Shown here piece after piece: positions 1-11,895 of a stretch of DNA of 64,000 nt. The stretch comes from Cladosporium sp. IMV 00045 (taxonomy: Eukaryota > Ascomycota > Dothideomycetes > Cladosporiales > Cladosporiaceae). Each line of letters opens with the position of its first letter. The stretch's first letter is position 1. The stretch lies in NCBI GenBank assembly GCA_001931905.2, contig MSJI02000727.1, forward strand, positions 1 through 64,000, written 5' to 3'. Position numbers and translations under genes: made by a program. The notes under the pieces were generated by a model. That model saw only the letters and a program-made list of their open reading frames with translations, was not told the DNA's origin and made no database searches.

Positions 1-2
1 CG

Positions 3-863
3 CAGTCGAAATGCGCACCAAACCCCTTCCGCAAGAGCGCCTACAAAGCCTGCCAGGCAGCCAACTGCATGATCGCCTTCCAAAAGCCCATCAACTACAG
101 CACCGTGCACGCGTACACCGTCTTCTCCCACCTCGCCAACATCACCTACTCGACCTCGATCGAAACGGCGCACTGGGGCCGCTCCGACAAGAAGAAGACC
201 TACACCGGATCCCTCGGCCTCAAATGCACCGACGAGCGCACCTGCCACGACGTCTGCCTGCTCGAGGGCAGAACCCACTTCAAAACCCTCCTCGTCTTCG
301 CCATCATCATCCCCCTGCTCATCTTCGCTGCCCTGCTCTTCTGCTGCTGCGTACCCATCGTCTGGTTCCACAAACGCGCCCGCAACGGCCGCGCCTACGG
401 CAGCAACAAGGAAAAAGCCCTCACCGAAGGCTCCGGAACCTCAGCCGGCAACTCCATCGCCCGCATCTCCAACGATCCCGTCGGCTCCACTGCCGAGGAA
501 GTCGTCGCCGGCGGCGCAGCCGGTGCCGCCGGCTCTCGCGCCGCAGGAGGCGGAGGAAACGAAACCACCACCACCTCCGACGGCCGCACCGTCACCACCG
601 CCCCGGGCGACTCCACCGCAACCATCACGGACGGACACGGCGGGGGTGCAGGCACAATGCGCCGCGCCGCTGAGGAAGGACGCGCGGGCCAACGCGTCCG
701 TTTCGGCGATAACCCCGCCCCGGCGGCCGGCAATGCGGGCGAGACTGTTACGACGACCACGACGCAGGTCGACGGCGCGGCGGAGCTGCGCACGGGCAGT
801 GAGGTTTTCGATGTTGGCTCGATGCGTGGGAGGAAGAGGTCTAGGGCTGATGAGGCTGTCTAG
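3..863 (+). CDS. Cys-rich single-pass membrane protein (5' partial)
   Basis: The frame is already open at base 3 with no in-frame start, so the gene begins outside the window; 286 C-terminal residues are visible. The visible outer part holds six cysteines, including a KACQAANC cluster and a later pair around TDERTCHDVC. One strong hydrophobic segment follows (about bases 285-360, TLLVFAIIIPLLIFAALLF), ending in three consecutive cysteines that could be lipidated. The remaining 160 or so residues are a Gly/Ala/Thr/Ser-rich tail with a basic end (RGRKRSRA), presumably cytosolic. I do not recognise the family. The third-position GC bias and the single long frame support coding; overlapping frames in this GC-rich stretch are shadows. 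Confidence 0.7.
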   Translation, partial: QSKCAPNPFRKSAYKACQAANCMIAFQKPINYSTVHAYTVFSHLANITYSTSIETAHWGRSDKKKTYTGSLGLKCTDERTCHDVCLLEGRTHFKTLLVFAIIIPLLIFAALLFCCCVPIVWFHKRARNGRAYGSNKEKALTEGSGTSAGNSIARISNDPVGSTAEEVVAGGAAGAAGSRAAGGGGNETTTTSDGRTVTTAPGDSTATITDGHGGGAGTMRRAAEEGRAGQRVRFGDNPAPAAGNAGETVTTTTTQVDGAAELRTGSEVFDVGSMRGRKRSRADEAV

Positions 864-1805
864 GGGATGGATGGGGCGGATGGAGAGGGGGAGGAGAGGG
901 AGAGTTTGTTTGTTAGGTTGGGGTTGGTGCCGAGGGGGAGGGTGAGGGGGGTTGTTAGGGGGCATTAATGGAGTGTTGAGTATTTGATTTTGGTGGAGGG
1001 ATGGGGAGGGAGAGAAGAGAGGGTGAAGGTGCTTGATTCCTGATGTTCCTGTTTTTCTTTTTGCGCTTCCCGTTTCTTTTTTTTCTCTTTTGTATGGTTC
1101 ACTCCGACGATGTGTCGTCGGAGACCGCATCTCCCCTGAGCTGAATATCCTTTTACTTTGCGTGCTTTTTTGCTTTTTTTGCTTCTTAATGACCTTCATG
1201 GCAGACTTCGATATGTTAGCCCTTTTGTTTCTTTGATTTCTTGGTAACCAGACAGGTCATTTGTTCGTAATGGGAATGCGAGTAATGTCTTCTTCTGCTC
1301 TTGTTCTGCTTTCCTCGAACTGTTTCCCGGTCCTCGTACGTCTCGTTTCTCGTCTTCACTGCTTCTGTTGACTGACGTGTGATGTATTTCTTCTTCTTCT
1401 TTTTTTTTTTCTCTCTCTTCGTGCTTCTCTTACTCCTCTTCCTCGAAGTAATGCGTTCTGGTTACTCTTCTCCTTTTTCTCTGGATAGTCCCTGTAATTT
1501 CAATGTCGCGGCAAAGAATGGCACCCTTGCTCGAGCTGACAGGCTAGTGATGCTCACATGTTGAGTTGTTGATTTCTGACAGCTCCGAATAAAGGCGTCG
1601 GGTTCTTGCAAGGCTCGAGTCTTCTGCATTCGTCAACTTTTTTGGTTATACATCAAATACATCATACTCATATGCATAAGAAAAAAGACCGTCTCAGATA
1701 ATGAGAGAGCGAGAAAAGTCGTTTGTTGGCTGATATCCAAGGGAAAAGATCCCACGTTTGGTCGAAATGGAAGATCAATGCCTCCGGACACAACTCTCTT
1801 GGCCC
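864..1805. other. Intergenic, convergent 3' ends
   Basis: Space between the ends of the membrane protein (+) and the permease (-). It contains T-rich and pyrimidine-rich runs, notably around 1388-1445, as expected for 3' UTRs and polyadenylation regions. I see no gene. Confidence 0.6.
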
Positions 1806-3629
1806 TTACAACCCATTATCCCCACAACTAAACGCGCCCCCGAAAGTATTATCCTCATACCCCATCACAATACTCGCCACAGACGCATAAGTGCCCGGCC
1901 CCAAAAACAAAAACCCCACAAAAATCAACGCCACATTGAACGCCGCGCCCAGCATACTCTTCCACCCTCTGGCTTTCACAAAACCCTCGCCGTAATCCGC
2001 CTTCCGCATGCGCAGGTACGCAACCCCCCAGAAGATGAAGCCGAAGAAGGAGTCGAAGAGCGAACTCATGAGGGAGAGCAAGTCGGAGAAGAACGGGATG
2101 ACTTCCGCGATGATGAAGGCGAAGCCCCACAGGACGGCCAGAATGGCGCCCCATCCCAGCCAGCCGGCGAGGGTGTGGTTGCTCAGATGGCGAGAGCCGG
2201 AGTAGAAGCGGAAGAAGAGGAAGCGCGCGGACACGCTGGCGTACAGCACGCCGAGGAAGATGATCGTCGGGATCATGAAGCTGAAGCTGACTTTGAGGTA
2301 GGTCTCGTTGCCGAGGGAGCCGAAGGCGGGGGCCGTGTTGTATTCCGTGCCCGTGTAGACGTAGATGATGCTGCCGACGAGGGAGAAGAGGATGACCTCG
2401 GCGATGGTCACGGCCCAGAGCGCTTTGGGGAAGTCTTTGGGCTGTTTCATTTCGGCGATGAAGGAGGGGAGGGTGATTTGCCCGATGAACGTGTAGCTGA
2501 TGTTCATGAAGGCGTTCATGCCCGCGACGAAAGTGGTGCCTTCGCTGGCGACTACGAGCCAGGTCGGTTCGCCTTTGGAGGGGTAGCCGGCGCCGGGGTG
2601 GTCTTCGATGCCGGCGAAGATGGTGGCGAGGACGACGGAGACGAAGGTGAAGAAGGCGGAGAAGGTGGCGATGTGGGCTAGGGCGCTGAAGGTGCGTGGG
2701 AGTGAGCAGATCCAGGAGATGACGGCGACGATGGCGCTGAAGGCCACGGTGCAGATGCCGTGGTTGGACATTGTGTTGAGGTATTTGGCGCCTGTCAGGC
2801 AGTGGAAGCCCATGATGAAGGTGTTGTTGAGCAGGAACATGACCGCAGTGAAGTACCAGGCCCAGCGTTTGCCCCAAAAGAGCATCTGCCCGATGTCACA
2901 GACGTCTTTGACCTCGGGGTGTCGCATGCAGAATTCCCTGGGAGAGTCAGTTTCTTGTCGTGTTGATTGTGGGATTTCGCATAAACTTACCAGACTGTCA
3001 AAGAAGTGTAGAGAACCAAGGCAGCGATGACGATCGTCAGAATCAAACCAGGTACAAGTCCAAGGACTGAGTAGGAGTACGGGAAGGACATGATGGCCAG
3101 GCAAATGTACTCCGAGAAGAGCAAAGCTGCTGTCTGTGAAAGAGTTAGAACAATTCGAACAATTTCCCCAAGCAAATCAGAGCCGAAGCTGAAGACAAAA
3201 ACCCAGATTCACCGTCTCATAATTGCAACTGCGACAAAGCACACCACGAGACCGCCACAAACAGAACAAACCAAAACAAGAAAGTAAACTCACCTTCTGC
3301 CAACTACAAGTCCTATACTTAATCGCATTCCCCGCCTCCATCTCCATCTGCTTGCCAATCGCGACGCTATTATCCGTAGCATCATCGTCGAGCTGACCCT
3401 CGCCAGTAATAGACTTCGTAACCGGGGCGTCAATCCTGCTCATCTTGCGAGGCTGCGATTTCGCGCCGCCATTCTCAGCGGCGGCCTGGTCCGGGGCGAA
3501 ATCGCCGTAGTAGCCATCCTTGCCCATGGCGGCGGAGGACGAGGTCTGCTTTTCGGATGCCGGAGGTGATGTGCTGGAGGCGTTGGAGCTTTGCTCTTTC
3601 TTGCCGGAGCCGAAGAGGCCTAACGCCAT
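1806..3629 (-). CDS. AAAP-family amino-acid permease (MTR-like)
   Basis: Three exons on the minus strand: 3294-3629, 2991-3133 and 1806-2937, giving 536 residues. The splice sites are canonical and restore a continuous reading across SWQK|TAALLFSEY and TSLTVW|EFCMRHPEV; the second intron splits the Trp codon. The start is the ATG at 3629, beginning MALGLFGSGKK. The first 110 or so residues are a polar cytosolic tail. About ten to eleven hydrophobic segments follow, beginning with FSEYICLAIMSFPYSYSVLG, the conserved start of fungal neutral amino-acid permeases of the Aa_trans family (Neurospora mtr type). It should import amino acids with protons across the plasma membrane; the exact substrate cannot be read. 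Length fits the family. A longer minus-strand frame reaching 3848 would start at a non-ATG or 5' UTR position and was not used. Confidence 0.92.
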
Positions 3630-5240
3630 TTTATCGAGCGAATGGAGCGCGTGAGCACTCCGGTGAAGTAGAGGTCGGGGTTGGCGCCGGTGATCTGTGG
3701 CAGCATCTACCGCGGAGTTTTGCTGGTGGTGTTGGTGTGGAGGGGTTGTTGAAGAGGGCCCGGCAGAGAGGGCGAGATGTGGTGGTATATCAGAGAGAAG
3801 AGGAAGAGAGAGGGAGGGAGAGAAGAGGGAAGGGAAGGGAAAGGTCAAGTGTGGCGATCAGGGAATCACTGCTAAGGATATAATAAAGTGGATTTAGGGA
3901 AAATCATAAAAAAGCAGCAGGTTTGAGAGAGGAAGGATGGTAAACGAGAAGGACGGCGCTAGGTCAGGCCGAACGACGTAGGAGGCGGATGTTACCTTGT
4001 GCAAAAGCTCATCCTTACCAAGTAGTACTACCACCTTGCCTCACTCTACCTCACCTTCCATGCCGCGTGGGAGTGGAGGGTTCGCAGACACAGCAGAGGG
4101 TGGAGCAGATCAGAAAGCGATGGCATAGGCTGGCGAGGCTGGCTGTGGCTGCAGGAGCAACGTCCGAGGCCGTTTGGAAAAGCAGTGAGAGGCATCTGAC
4201 GTACACTATCTGCCAGGCAGGCCAATGAACGCGGATGGAGATGTGAAGTCGCCCGCTGTGCCATTGGATGGCGCGCGGGGGCTGATCTCTTTCTGCGCTC
4301 GGTTAAGCTTGGGATGGAGTTGGTTGAGAGTTCTCTTAGCGGGCGCGCCGTCTTGTGCCACTTAGCACGTCAGACAGAGACTTTGGGGAATGCGTTCGTT
4401 ATTGGTAGTATCTTGGAATAGGATAGAATAGGGCCGTTTGTGGTCGTTGAGTCGGATGGATTTCTTCAGATGTTGATAGACAAATTATAGAAATACTGGC
4501 TCTGAAGAGAGGTGGGAAAACGACATGGATCTCTCTCGGCAAAAGAGCTTGCATGCCAGTCTTGACCTCATCAAGCCTCACACCTGACCGCCACCAAGAC
4601 TCCTGCAGGCTTGTCGTGCCGCTGGACCATCTTGGCAATTGCTTTGCCTGCGAGTCCTTGTCTTTCCTTCTTTTCGTCTGGAGATCAGTCTATTCATTCA
4701 ACTATTCCGCGTGCGGCCGTTCACGCGAGCGAAGCCATCTATGTCGCAATCTAGGGCGAGGTTTAGCTGAGGAAATTCATATTGTGCAGGTCCCATAAAG
4801 CATGGTCTAGATGGCTCGTGGGTGGGTACGCATAAAGCCGAGAAGATACTGCGCGGTATGGCGTGATTGACGTCTCTTTTTCATGGGACATGTCAAGATT
4901 GCCTTCGGGGTGCTGATTTGCCCCTTGGAGGTACCTTTTCCATGTTCTTAGGATGTGCGATTACTGGTGAGCTAGGCGTGTGAATAATGTCTTCGTGTGC
5001 ACGCATGTTTCTGAAAGATTTACTTCGCCGTTGAAACGACACCTCCGCAGGGGTGGATCCATCTTGAGCCTATTTGTATAGGTAGTGATCGAGCAGGACG
5101 CAAGAATTTGGTAAGTAGGTAGGTACGCGGGTATAACAAGTCAAAGGACTGAATTTTGTAGCCCATTTCTCTATATTGATAAGGATAATATTTACAACCC
5201 AACGGCACAATAATGCCATAAAAATGGACACACAGATTCA
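3630..5240. other. Intergenic, permease promoter and UTP3 3' flank
   Basis: About 1.6 kb upstream of the permease (-) and downstream of UTP3 (-). Only short scattered frames without codon bias or splice logic are present. A purine-rich tract at about 3790-3845 lies in the permease 5' region. I see no gene. Confidence 0.5.
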
Positions 5241-7121
5241 CTACAACTTCGTACTCTTCACCAATCCCTTCTTGATACCCGTCAACTCGCCCCCGTATCC
5301 ACCCCTGCCCTCTCCGCCCTTGTAGACCGGCTTCATCGACGCCAGCTTCTTCTTCTTCTCGTCGTACTTCTTGCGCTTCTTGACGCGCGGGTTGCGCGCG
5401 TCCTTCTTGCGGTGAGGCGTCAGCCCCTTGTTCTTCTCGATCGCGTAGCTGATCTTGCGCTTGCCGTCCTCCCCCACCGTCTCCTGCTGCACCACCTCGC
5501 CGCCCTGCTGCGCCGCTTGCTTCTGCGCTTCCGCGTACGCGGCCTTGTCCGCTTTCTTGCGCGCCGTCTTCGACGCCACCATGTCGTAGTATCCGTCCAC
5601 CTCGTCGTCTGCCGCTTCGCGGATCTGCTTAGCCTGGTTGTCGTCTTCATCGTCGCTGTTGCCGCCCAGATCGGCGCCCTCGCCGTCTCCCGGTCTGCGG
5701 CCGCGTTTCTCCGCTTCGGCGTTGAGGCGCGCCTGGCGGTCGCGCAGTCGCTCGCGGTGGGGCACGTCTTCGTCGCCGCCGGCGTCGCGTCCCGCTGCGC
5801 CGCGCTTATTGGCTTTCTGTGCGATCTGGGAGGTGTAGAATCGCAGGCTCTTCTTCTTCTTCGCCTTCTCGGCCGCTTCTGCCGCGGTGAGTGGCGCTTC
5901 TTCGCCGAGGTCGGAGTCGTCGTCTTGTGCGCGAGGGAGGGTTTTGGGCTTGGAGCGCTTGGAGCCAGCGGCGCCGACGAGGGCGTCCAGGTCTGCGAAT
6001 CCGGCTTCGGCGCGTTGGAGGCGCTCTGCTTTGCGCTTCTCGGCGGCTGCGTCGACTGTTGTGCCTTGTTGTTGAGCGCGGCTGAGGGCTTTGCGCTGCT
6101 TGCGGTTGAGCTTGGGTGCTTCCGCGATCTCCTCGGCTTCTTCCTCGCTTTCGTCTTCGCTCGCGAGCGCTGCTTCAATCTCCTCGCGTGATGGATCTTC
6201 AGGAAGCGCAGACGCACGTTGCCAAAGGTCTCTGCAGTGCATCAAGCTCTCCATGACGGGGTGATCGCGCAGTTGGTTTGGTGAGAGCGCTGTCGCACTC
6301 TCTTCGTTTGTTGAGGCGGTCGAGGTGAGAAGGGCAAAGTACATGGTAAGAGATCCAATGTAGGCGGATGCTGCTCGGAGCTTGGTGACAGAGTTGGGGA
6401 CGTAGGGCAGGTTCAACGAAGTTGCCTCCTTTGCCTCCTCCAGAAGATGATTGTGTACTTCTCGCAGCTTGAGCAGTTCGTTGCTCAGTGGGTCGAACTC
6501 GGGGTATCGTGATTTCAGGAGCTTCAGGCGCTCGGCGGCTGGCATGTCCTTTGCGATCTCGAGTTGAGGCAGAATCTCCGTGACCGTAGCTGCGTCCTTT
6601 GACTTATCCGCGTCTGCACCGTCTTGCCATTCTGATTCATCAAAGCCGTAATCGGCTGCGGACATGGCCTGCAGTTGCTTCTTCTGCAGTCTCAACGCCT
6701 CAGCCTCTTCCGCCAGAGCCTGTTCCTCGGTCTCGATAGCGTCGGCGCCGTAGAGTGCTTCCTTTGTGGTACCCCAGCCCTCCTCATCCTCATCGTCTTC
6801 ACCTCCATCTCCATCTCCAGACTGAGAAGCCGCATCGTGGCCCTCTTCGGCGCTCTCGAACTCGTCCTCGTCTGAATCAGACTGGCCCAAGACTTCCTCG
6901 TCAGACTGGTCCAGAAACTGCTCGTCCTCTTGTTGCTTTCTCCTGCGCTTCACGTCGGGCTGCTCGTCCAGCAATACTTTGTCGTTGTTCAGGTGGAATT
7001 CATCGTCGGAGTCGGCAACATCCTCGAAGGTGCGGATGCGCTTTCGCGACTCGCCAACGTCCATATTCGGACCCTTGGGCTCCTCGTTCCCACGGCCGGA
7101 TGCTTTTCTCTTTTTCGCCAT
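5241..7121 (-). CDS. UTP3: U3 snoRNP / SSU processome protein UTP3 (SAS10)
   Basis: An intronless frame of 626 residues with an ATG at 7121. It is very acidic near the N-terminus (runs of D/E up to about residue 115). It then has a helical Sas10/Utp3/C1D domain at about residues 185-275, around KLLKSRYPEFDPLSNELLKL. The highly basic C-terminal Sas10 domain includes YAIEKNKGLTPHRKKDARNP followed by RVKKRKKYDEKKKKL. Members of this family act in the nucleolus in the small-subunit processome during early 18S rRNA processing. Domain order and length match the fungal family. It is divergently paired with the DUF2293-like gene across 672 bp. The long plus-strand frames over it are antisense shadows. 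Confidence 0.96.
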   Translation of the reverse strand: MAKKRKASGRGNEEPKGPNMDVGESRKRIRTFEDVADSDDEFHLNNDKVLLDEQPDVKRRRKQQEDEQFLDQSDEEVLGQSDSDEDEFESAEEGHDAASQSGDGDGGEDDEDEEGWGTTKEALYGADAIETEEQALAEEAEALRLQKKQLQAMSAADYGFDESEWQDGADADKSKDAATVTEILPQLEIAKDMPAAERLKLLKSRYPEFDPLSNELLKLREVHNHLLEEAKEATSLNLPYVPNSVTKLRAASAYIGSLTMYFALLTSTASTNEESATALSPNQLRDHPVMESLMHCRDLWQRASALPEDPSREEIEAALASEDESEEEAEEIAEAPKLNRKQRKALSRAQQQGTTVDAAAEKRKAERLQRAEAGFADLDALVGAAGSKRSKPKTLPRAQDDDSDLGEEAPLTAAEAAEKAKKKKSLRFYTSQIAQKANKRGAAGRDAGGDEDVPHRERLRDRQARLNAEAEKRGRRPGDGEGADLGGNSDDEDDNQAKQIREAADDEVDGYYDMVASKTARKKADKAAYAEAQKQAAQQGGEVVQQETVGEDGKRKISYAIEKNKGLTPHRKKDARNPRVKKRKKYDEKKKKLASMKPVYKGGEGRGGYGGELTGIKKGLVKSTKL

Positions 7122-7793
7122 GCTGTGTGTATGTCGTTGGTGCGAATACGGCCTTCACAAGCTTCGAAGTCTTTCTTGCCTCGACTTTTTTCCATAAGCC
7201 GCGGCTGGTGCTCGGGTCATTCTCGGCAAAGCTCGAGCCACCGCCTTCTTTCAGTGAACAACATCACGCTCGACTGACAGCTTCGGTCAACTTCGCTTAC
7301 AACATGCGCACTGCCATGCATGACCACAACACCAAAAAAAAAAAAAAAAAAAGAAACAAAAATCATCAGGAAAATTTCTAACGAGTGAACATGATTCTCT
7401 CAACAGCTACCGCATCTTGACACAGTAGATCGTTGCGTATCTCCTGCTGGCGTTACGGGTTACAGAGAACCGTCAGCACACATCGCGTCTTGGGCGAAGG
7501 CACCGCCTTACCTTACTTTCGCAGTGTTTGCTTTCACATAGCATTCGACTGCTTCGCGCAAAATCGCATTCCCTGTTCCTGGAGACCTATATCTTCGCAC
7601 GCAGTCAAACCCAGGTGCGGTTTGAAAGCGCTCAGACTTTGATCCTAACCTGCCTGCTCGTCAAGAGCCGGCTCTACTCCACCTCCCTTTCTTTCTGTCT
7701 GCTTGTTTGAGGTGTCTGAGGGCGAAACGTACCTTGCTTTCCTTGCATTTTCGGATTTTCGTTCGCACTAACTCATCAAGCACGAGAGACATA
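7122..7793. promoter_or_regulatory. Bidirectional promoter, UTP3 / DUF2293-like gene
   Basis: 672 bp between two divergent start codons. It holds a homopolymer of about 19 A at 7334-7352 (poly dA:dT, often nucleosome-excluding) and a GAAAATTT-like patch at about 7368, resembling the RRPE element of ribosome-biogenesis promoters. The functional reading is inference. Confidence 0.45.
7334..7352. repeat. Poly(A) tract
   Basis: Homopolymer of about 19 adenines inside the divergent promoter; its length may be unreliable in assemblies. Confidence 0.85.
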
Positions 7794-10109
7794 ATGGTAA
7801 CTACCACCGGTGGCTCGCGCGCAGCCAGCGTTGCGTCAAATGGCAACGCTCGCAGCACCCTGAAGCGCCGCGACAAACCCTACAAAGTCGAAGAAGAGAG
7901 AATCATGGCCAAGAAGAGAAAAGTCGCATACCAGGTTCGTTCCTTGTCTGCACCGTCAACTCCTCTCATATTACAATACTGACAGCATCGTTCTAGACAT
8001 CGTACGACAAGCGAGCCCCAAAGGGTTTTACTTTCCTCCCAGTTGGCACATCCGACCTCGCCGATCTGTGCAAAGAAATCTCACGGAAGCGTAGCTTGCC
8101 CGTGCACGTTGTCAATGTTTGTGAACTATTCGCTCTACACCGCTCACCTTTCCCCCCAAGTAAGAGCTAACGCATTCCGGACAGGCTCACCCATCGAGTC
8201 GCCACGTGTTGGACCCGTCGAAGGTGTCCCATCATGTTCATCGCATAGGCTACCACTTCCATTCTGACGTCATGGAAGCAGCGTGTGAGCAACTGGGGTA
8301 TGTTCCCTACAACGGTCGGTTTCTCACCTCGGTCGAATTGCAGAACCAACGCAACGCCAGTTTGACAGCTCAAATCTTCGCCAAGCATGGATTGAGCTAC
8401 AACCAAGGGAAGTCGGGTGAGGAGAGCGAGGAACAAGTCCGCTCAGCGATTATCGAGCTGTTCCCGAAGATCCCGCAAGCCGATCTCGATCACATCGTCG
8501 CACATGCCTGGGAGAAAGGCACAAATCGCGTAGGTGAAGCTCGGGGCATTCCTTTGGCTCGTCGTGTCCAACTTGCTGTCATTGCTAGGATCAGACACAA
8601 CTACACGGATTACGATTCTCTGCTAAAGAGTTTCGGCGATTGGCTGATGGCACGAGCAGAGGTCGAGCCAGACACCCTGCGGAAGATCATCGAATGGCGT
8701 GGCGAGCAGGGTGACGAAGATGAAGGTCTGGAAGAAATCGTTCGTGAAACAATCGTCCTCGATGACGATGATGACGACGATGGCGCCCCGATTTCAATCA
8801 GCAGTGGAAGTGACGAATCGAGCGACATTGAGATTGTACACCGCCCGGCTGCCGAAGAGGACCTCAGAGCCGAACGACCGGACGAGCTCAACCACAAGTA
8901 CCTCCGCCACTACCAGCAACCGCAAAAGCGTACGATGGCCCAGCGTAACGACATTGCTAGGCAGATGATCCAGACCGCCAGAGGTCAGATGCAGGACAAG
9001 CCTGCTCCTACTGAGTATCGACAGGTGCCGCCGCCAAACGGGCAGCCGATCTACGCTCTGCCGTACGGAGTGCCGCCGCAGCCACCCGGTGGGCCACTCC
9101 CGCCGCCCCGACCGGTCATAGTCAACGGCGCTTGGATGGAACCAGTGAGTACTCGAGGTTTTGCATGGTGTTGAGAAGACTAATTATGATATCTTAGATC
9201 CAACCACAGGCAGCTGCGCGTCCATACTATGCTGAACCCGATTATCACGACCGTCCCATGCAGTCCATCGAGCGCGACGATCATCTGACGCAAGCACCAC
9301 AGTACCCTTCCAGAGAGCCGACAGTCTACCGCTCTCGTCCTGCGACTCCGCCTAATGCAAGACCAGTGAACTTGTCGCGCATGGACGACGGCACCTTGAA
9401 CTCTCCTGGATATGCGCAAGCTTACAACGAGGCACCACGCACTCAAGATTACAGAGGTCAGCCCAGCACTCGAGGATTCTATCACGGAGAAGTCGTGGAT
9501 CTTATCTCGCCACGTCGCGTGTACGTCGAGCAGCCTGCTCCCCAACCTGAAGTGGTTCGCGTCATCGCTGGCGGAGATGGTTCGTACTACGTCCCAGCCC
9601 CCCTCACCCAACACGATCACACCTTGCCATCACCAAGGCCTCTTCACCCACGGGTAATAGAAGAACGTAACGTGCATGGGAGACATTCCGAGCCAACTGT
9701 GCCAGAATACGACCCGAATCGCCCGTTGCTCGATGATCGTGCTGGCTACAAGACTGCATCCTCATCGAGGTACGCGTCCCCTGTGCAAGCCGATCGTCGC
9801 CCGGTCGAGCCCACTTCACCGTATCGTGCTCAGCCCGCAGAGCACCCTCAGGTAATGTACCATGGTCCTGCCACCGGGATGGCACACCCCGTCCAGGCGT
9901 ATCCAATGTCCATGGCCCAGACACGTTCCGTGCCAGCACCCATCCATGGCGCTCCTGCACCCGTCCAGCAGATGCCACGTGAGCTGGCGCGTTCACAGCG
10001 TTCACCGCGACGCAGTGCTCATAACACGCCGGTTGAACGTGCTGTACTGAACGGCTCTAAGCCCTGGTACACCGAGTCGCCTCTGAGCAGAGAGCATCAT
10101 CTCCGCTGA
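7794..10109 (+). CDS. DUF2293-domain protein
   Basis: Four exons: 7794-7934, 7997-8116, 8185-9144 and 9198-10109, giving 710 residues. All junctions are GT-AG in phase 0. The N-terminus is basic (KRRDKPYKVEEERIMAKKRK). The region around residues 110-225 reads AIIELFPKIPQADLDHIVAHAW, then RIRHNYTDYDSLL, which I recognise as the fungal DUF2293 signature. An acidic run (DDDDDDD) and a serine/aspartate patch follow. The C-terminal half is proline-, tyrosine- and arginine-rich and looks disordered. Function is unknown; the basic start and long disordered tail would fit a nuclear or RNA-linked role, but that is inference. The first donor (GTTCGT) and second donor (GTTTGT) are weak, yet only these keep the frame. 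Confidence 0.8.
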
Positions 10110-11113
10110 ACACTCGATGTGAACTGCCGAATGTGGCATTCAGACTCTTGATTCTCCTGCTGCATGCCCCTGTCTTGTTTCTCCCAAGCGACTCGGGCAG
10201 ATTTTCTCAGCGGCTTTAGCATTGCATTGCACCTTTCTTTCAGATTCTGTATCATACGTCGATCACACAGCCCAGCTGGCTACGAAAAGCGTGAGTCTCA
10301 AGCATCACGCCAAGTTCAACGACGACGAAAAGGATGATAACGACAAGTGAGTCCCCGAGGCATGGTGCATCGGCGTAAAAGCGCGTGCACTTGTCAGCAC
10401 ATCTGTCTGACCGAGCGAAGCTGACGTAAGACAGAAAGCACAGAGAGACACGAATTCCACAACAGCTGGACTCTACAAGCCATGCAAGCGAGGGTTCACC
10501 CAAAATTTCTGGACTGTTGCAGGCACGTGCAGGAAGAAAATGGTTCATGCAGGCAGATGGAGTGAAGAATCAGCTGGGCAACGGTCACTGGATTTGTGGG
10601 CGAGGTTGAAGTGAAGAAAGCAGTTCAACGATAGCGATTGTGCCCGGAGGTGGACCTCATGGCGAGAACGTAGCTAATATTGAACACTTCAATGCCCATT
10701 CATTTTCTGTGCAATAATTACTTCGATTGAGCGCATCGACGACATGCTCTCGGCACACTATGATTTCCAACCAATCCACATCTTCCCAATATGCCCCGCT
10801 TGCCCGACCCACTTCAACAAAGTGACGTTCCTCCGACTCTCATCAGAGCTCAGAGGGCCAACTTTACCTTTACTTTTAGCTCTCCGTACCTCACTTCTGC
10901 ACTTTTCCCTGATCGACTCTCACTTCACTCTCTCATAATTCACTCGCGTGAAGTGCTTCGATTGCGTACGTTCCGCCTCTCGTGCTCTTTGGTCGTTCTG
11001 TCTTCGTTCGTCATTACCACCCACAAGCAACATAACAACACCGCAAGCAACAAACACAACACCACTCACGCCCCCACGCACCCAAGTCCTCTTTCCCACA
11101 AGCAACAAACACC
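10110..11113. other. Intergenic, OPI3 promoter
   Basis: About 1 kb between the DUF2293-like gene and OPI3, both on the plus strand. The last 200 bp before OPI3 are C/T-rich and then CA-rich, typical of a fungal promoter and leader. No gene seen. Confidence 0.5.
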
Positions 11114-11895
11114 ATGGCTCCCGTCGCTCTAGGATCTCAGCTGGTTGACTTCAGCCAACCTAGCTTTTGGGGTAAGCAGTCCATTCTTGCATTCATGTCC
11201 AGCACATCCTACTCCGAAGGAAACAGTCCTTCCCTCTTTCTTCCTTCCCCTTCTCCCTCCCTTTCCCATTTGCACCTCATACACAAAGTGACACACAAGA
11301 TCACTAACCCCCACTCTCCTCCCCCCTCCCCACAGCCGCCGCAGCCTTCATAATCTTCAACCCCACCTTCTGGAACACCGCCGCACGCACCGAATACCGG
11401 CACAAAACCCTCACGCGCCTCGCGGGCAACAACGCCTACCGCGGCTGCTACGCTCTCGCAGTCACGATCTTCTCCCTCGGCATCGCCCGCGACATGGTCT
11501 ACGAGCGCGCCCTGCGCCTGCAACCCACGCATCCTGCGCTTCTGAGTCCGCTCGCGCAGGCGGGCGCTGTTGCCCTGCTCGCGGCGGGGAACACGCTGGT
11601 GCTCAGCAGTATGTGGGCGCTGGGCGTGACAGGGACGTATCTTGGCGATTACTTCGGGATTCTCATGGATGAGATGGTCACGGGTTTCCCGTTCAATGTC
11701 AGCTCGGCGCCCATGTATCATGGCAGTACGTTGAGTTTTTTGGGCACGGCGGTTTGGTTTGGGAAGCCGGCTGGTGTGGTTTTGACGGGGTTGGTGTGGG
11801 TTGTGTATAGTGTTGCGTTGAGGTACGAGGATCCGTTTACCGCGGAGATTTATGCGAAGAGGGAGAGGGAGCAGAGGGGGAAGAAGGGATTGTAG
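11114..11895 (+). CDS. OPI3: Phosphatidyl-N-methylethanolamine N-methyltransferase (OPI3)
   Basis: Two exons, 11114-11171 and 11336-11895, giving 205 residues, the usual size for fungal OPI3 (about 206). The 164-bp intron splits an alanine codon. The protein is almost entirely membrane-embedded. Family landmarks are FNPTFWNTAARTEYRHKTLT near the N-terminus, the long segment TLVLSSMWALGVTGTYLGDY, FPFNVSSAPMYHGSTLSFLG, and a C-terminal YEDPFTAEIYAKR. These match phospholipid methyltransferases that perform the last two methylations from phosphatidylmonomethylethanolamine to phosphatidylcholine, using S-adenosylmethionine, in the endoplasmic reticulum. The C-terminus is a short basic tail. Confidence is high from motif order, size and membrane pattern. 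Confidence 0.95.

Noticed and set aside
11..673. 220-codon Arg/His/Pro-rich frame
   Set aside because: Shadow of the partial membrane-protein gene read in another frame.
1758..2681. 307-codon plus-strand frame rich in Glu/Gly/Asp
   Set aside because: It is antisense to the amino-acid permease, whose minus-strand frame has clear domain and splice support; the acidic repetitive product is a typical shadow.
5412..6217. Long frames of 259 and 265 codons over the UTP3 gene
   Set aside because: Shadows of the real UTP3 frame with Leu/Arg-rich products lacking any domain.
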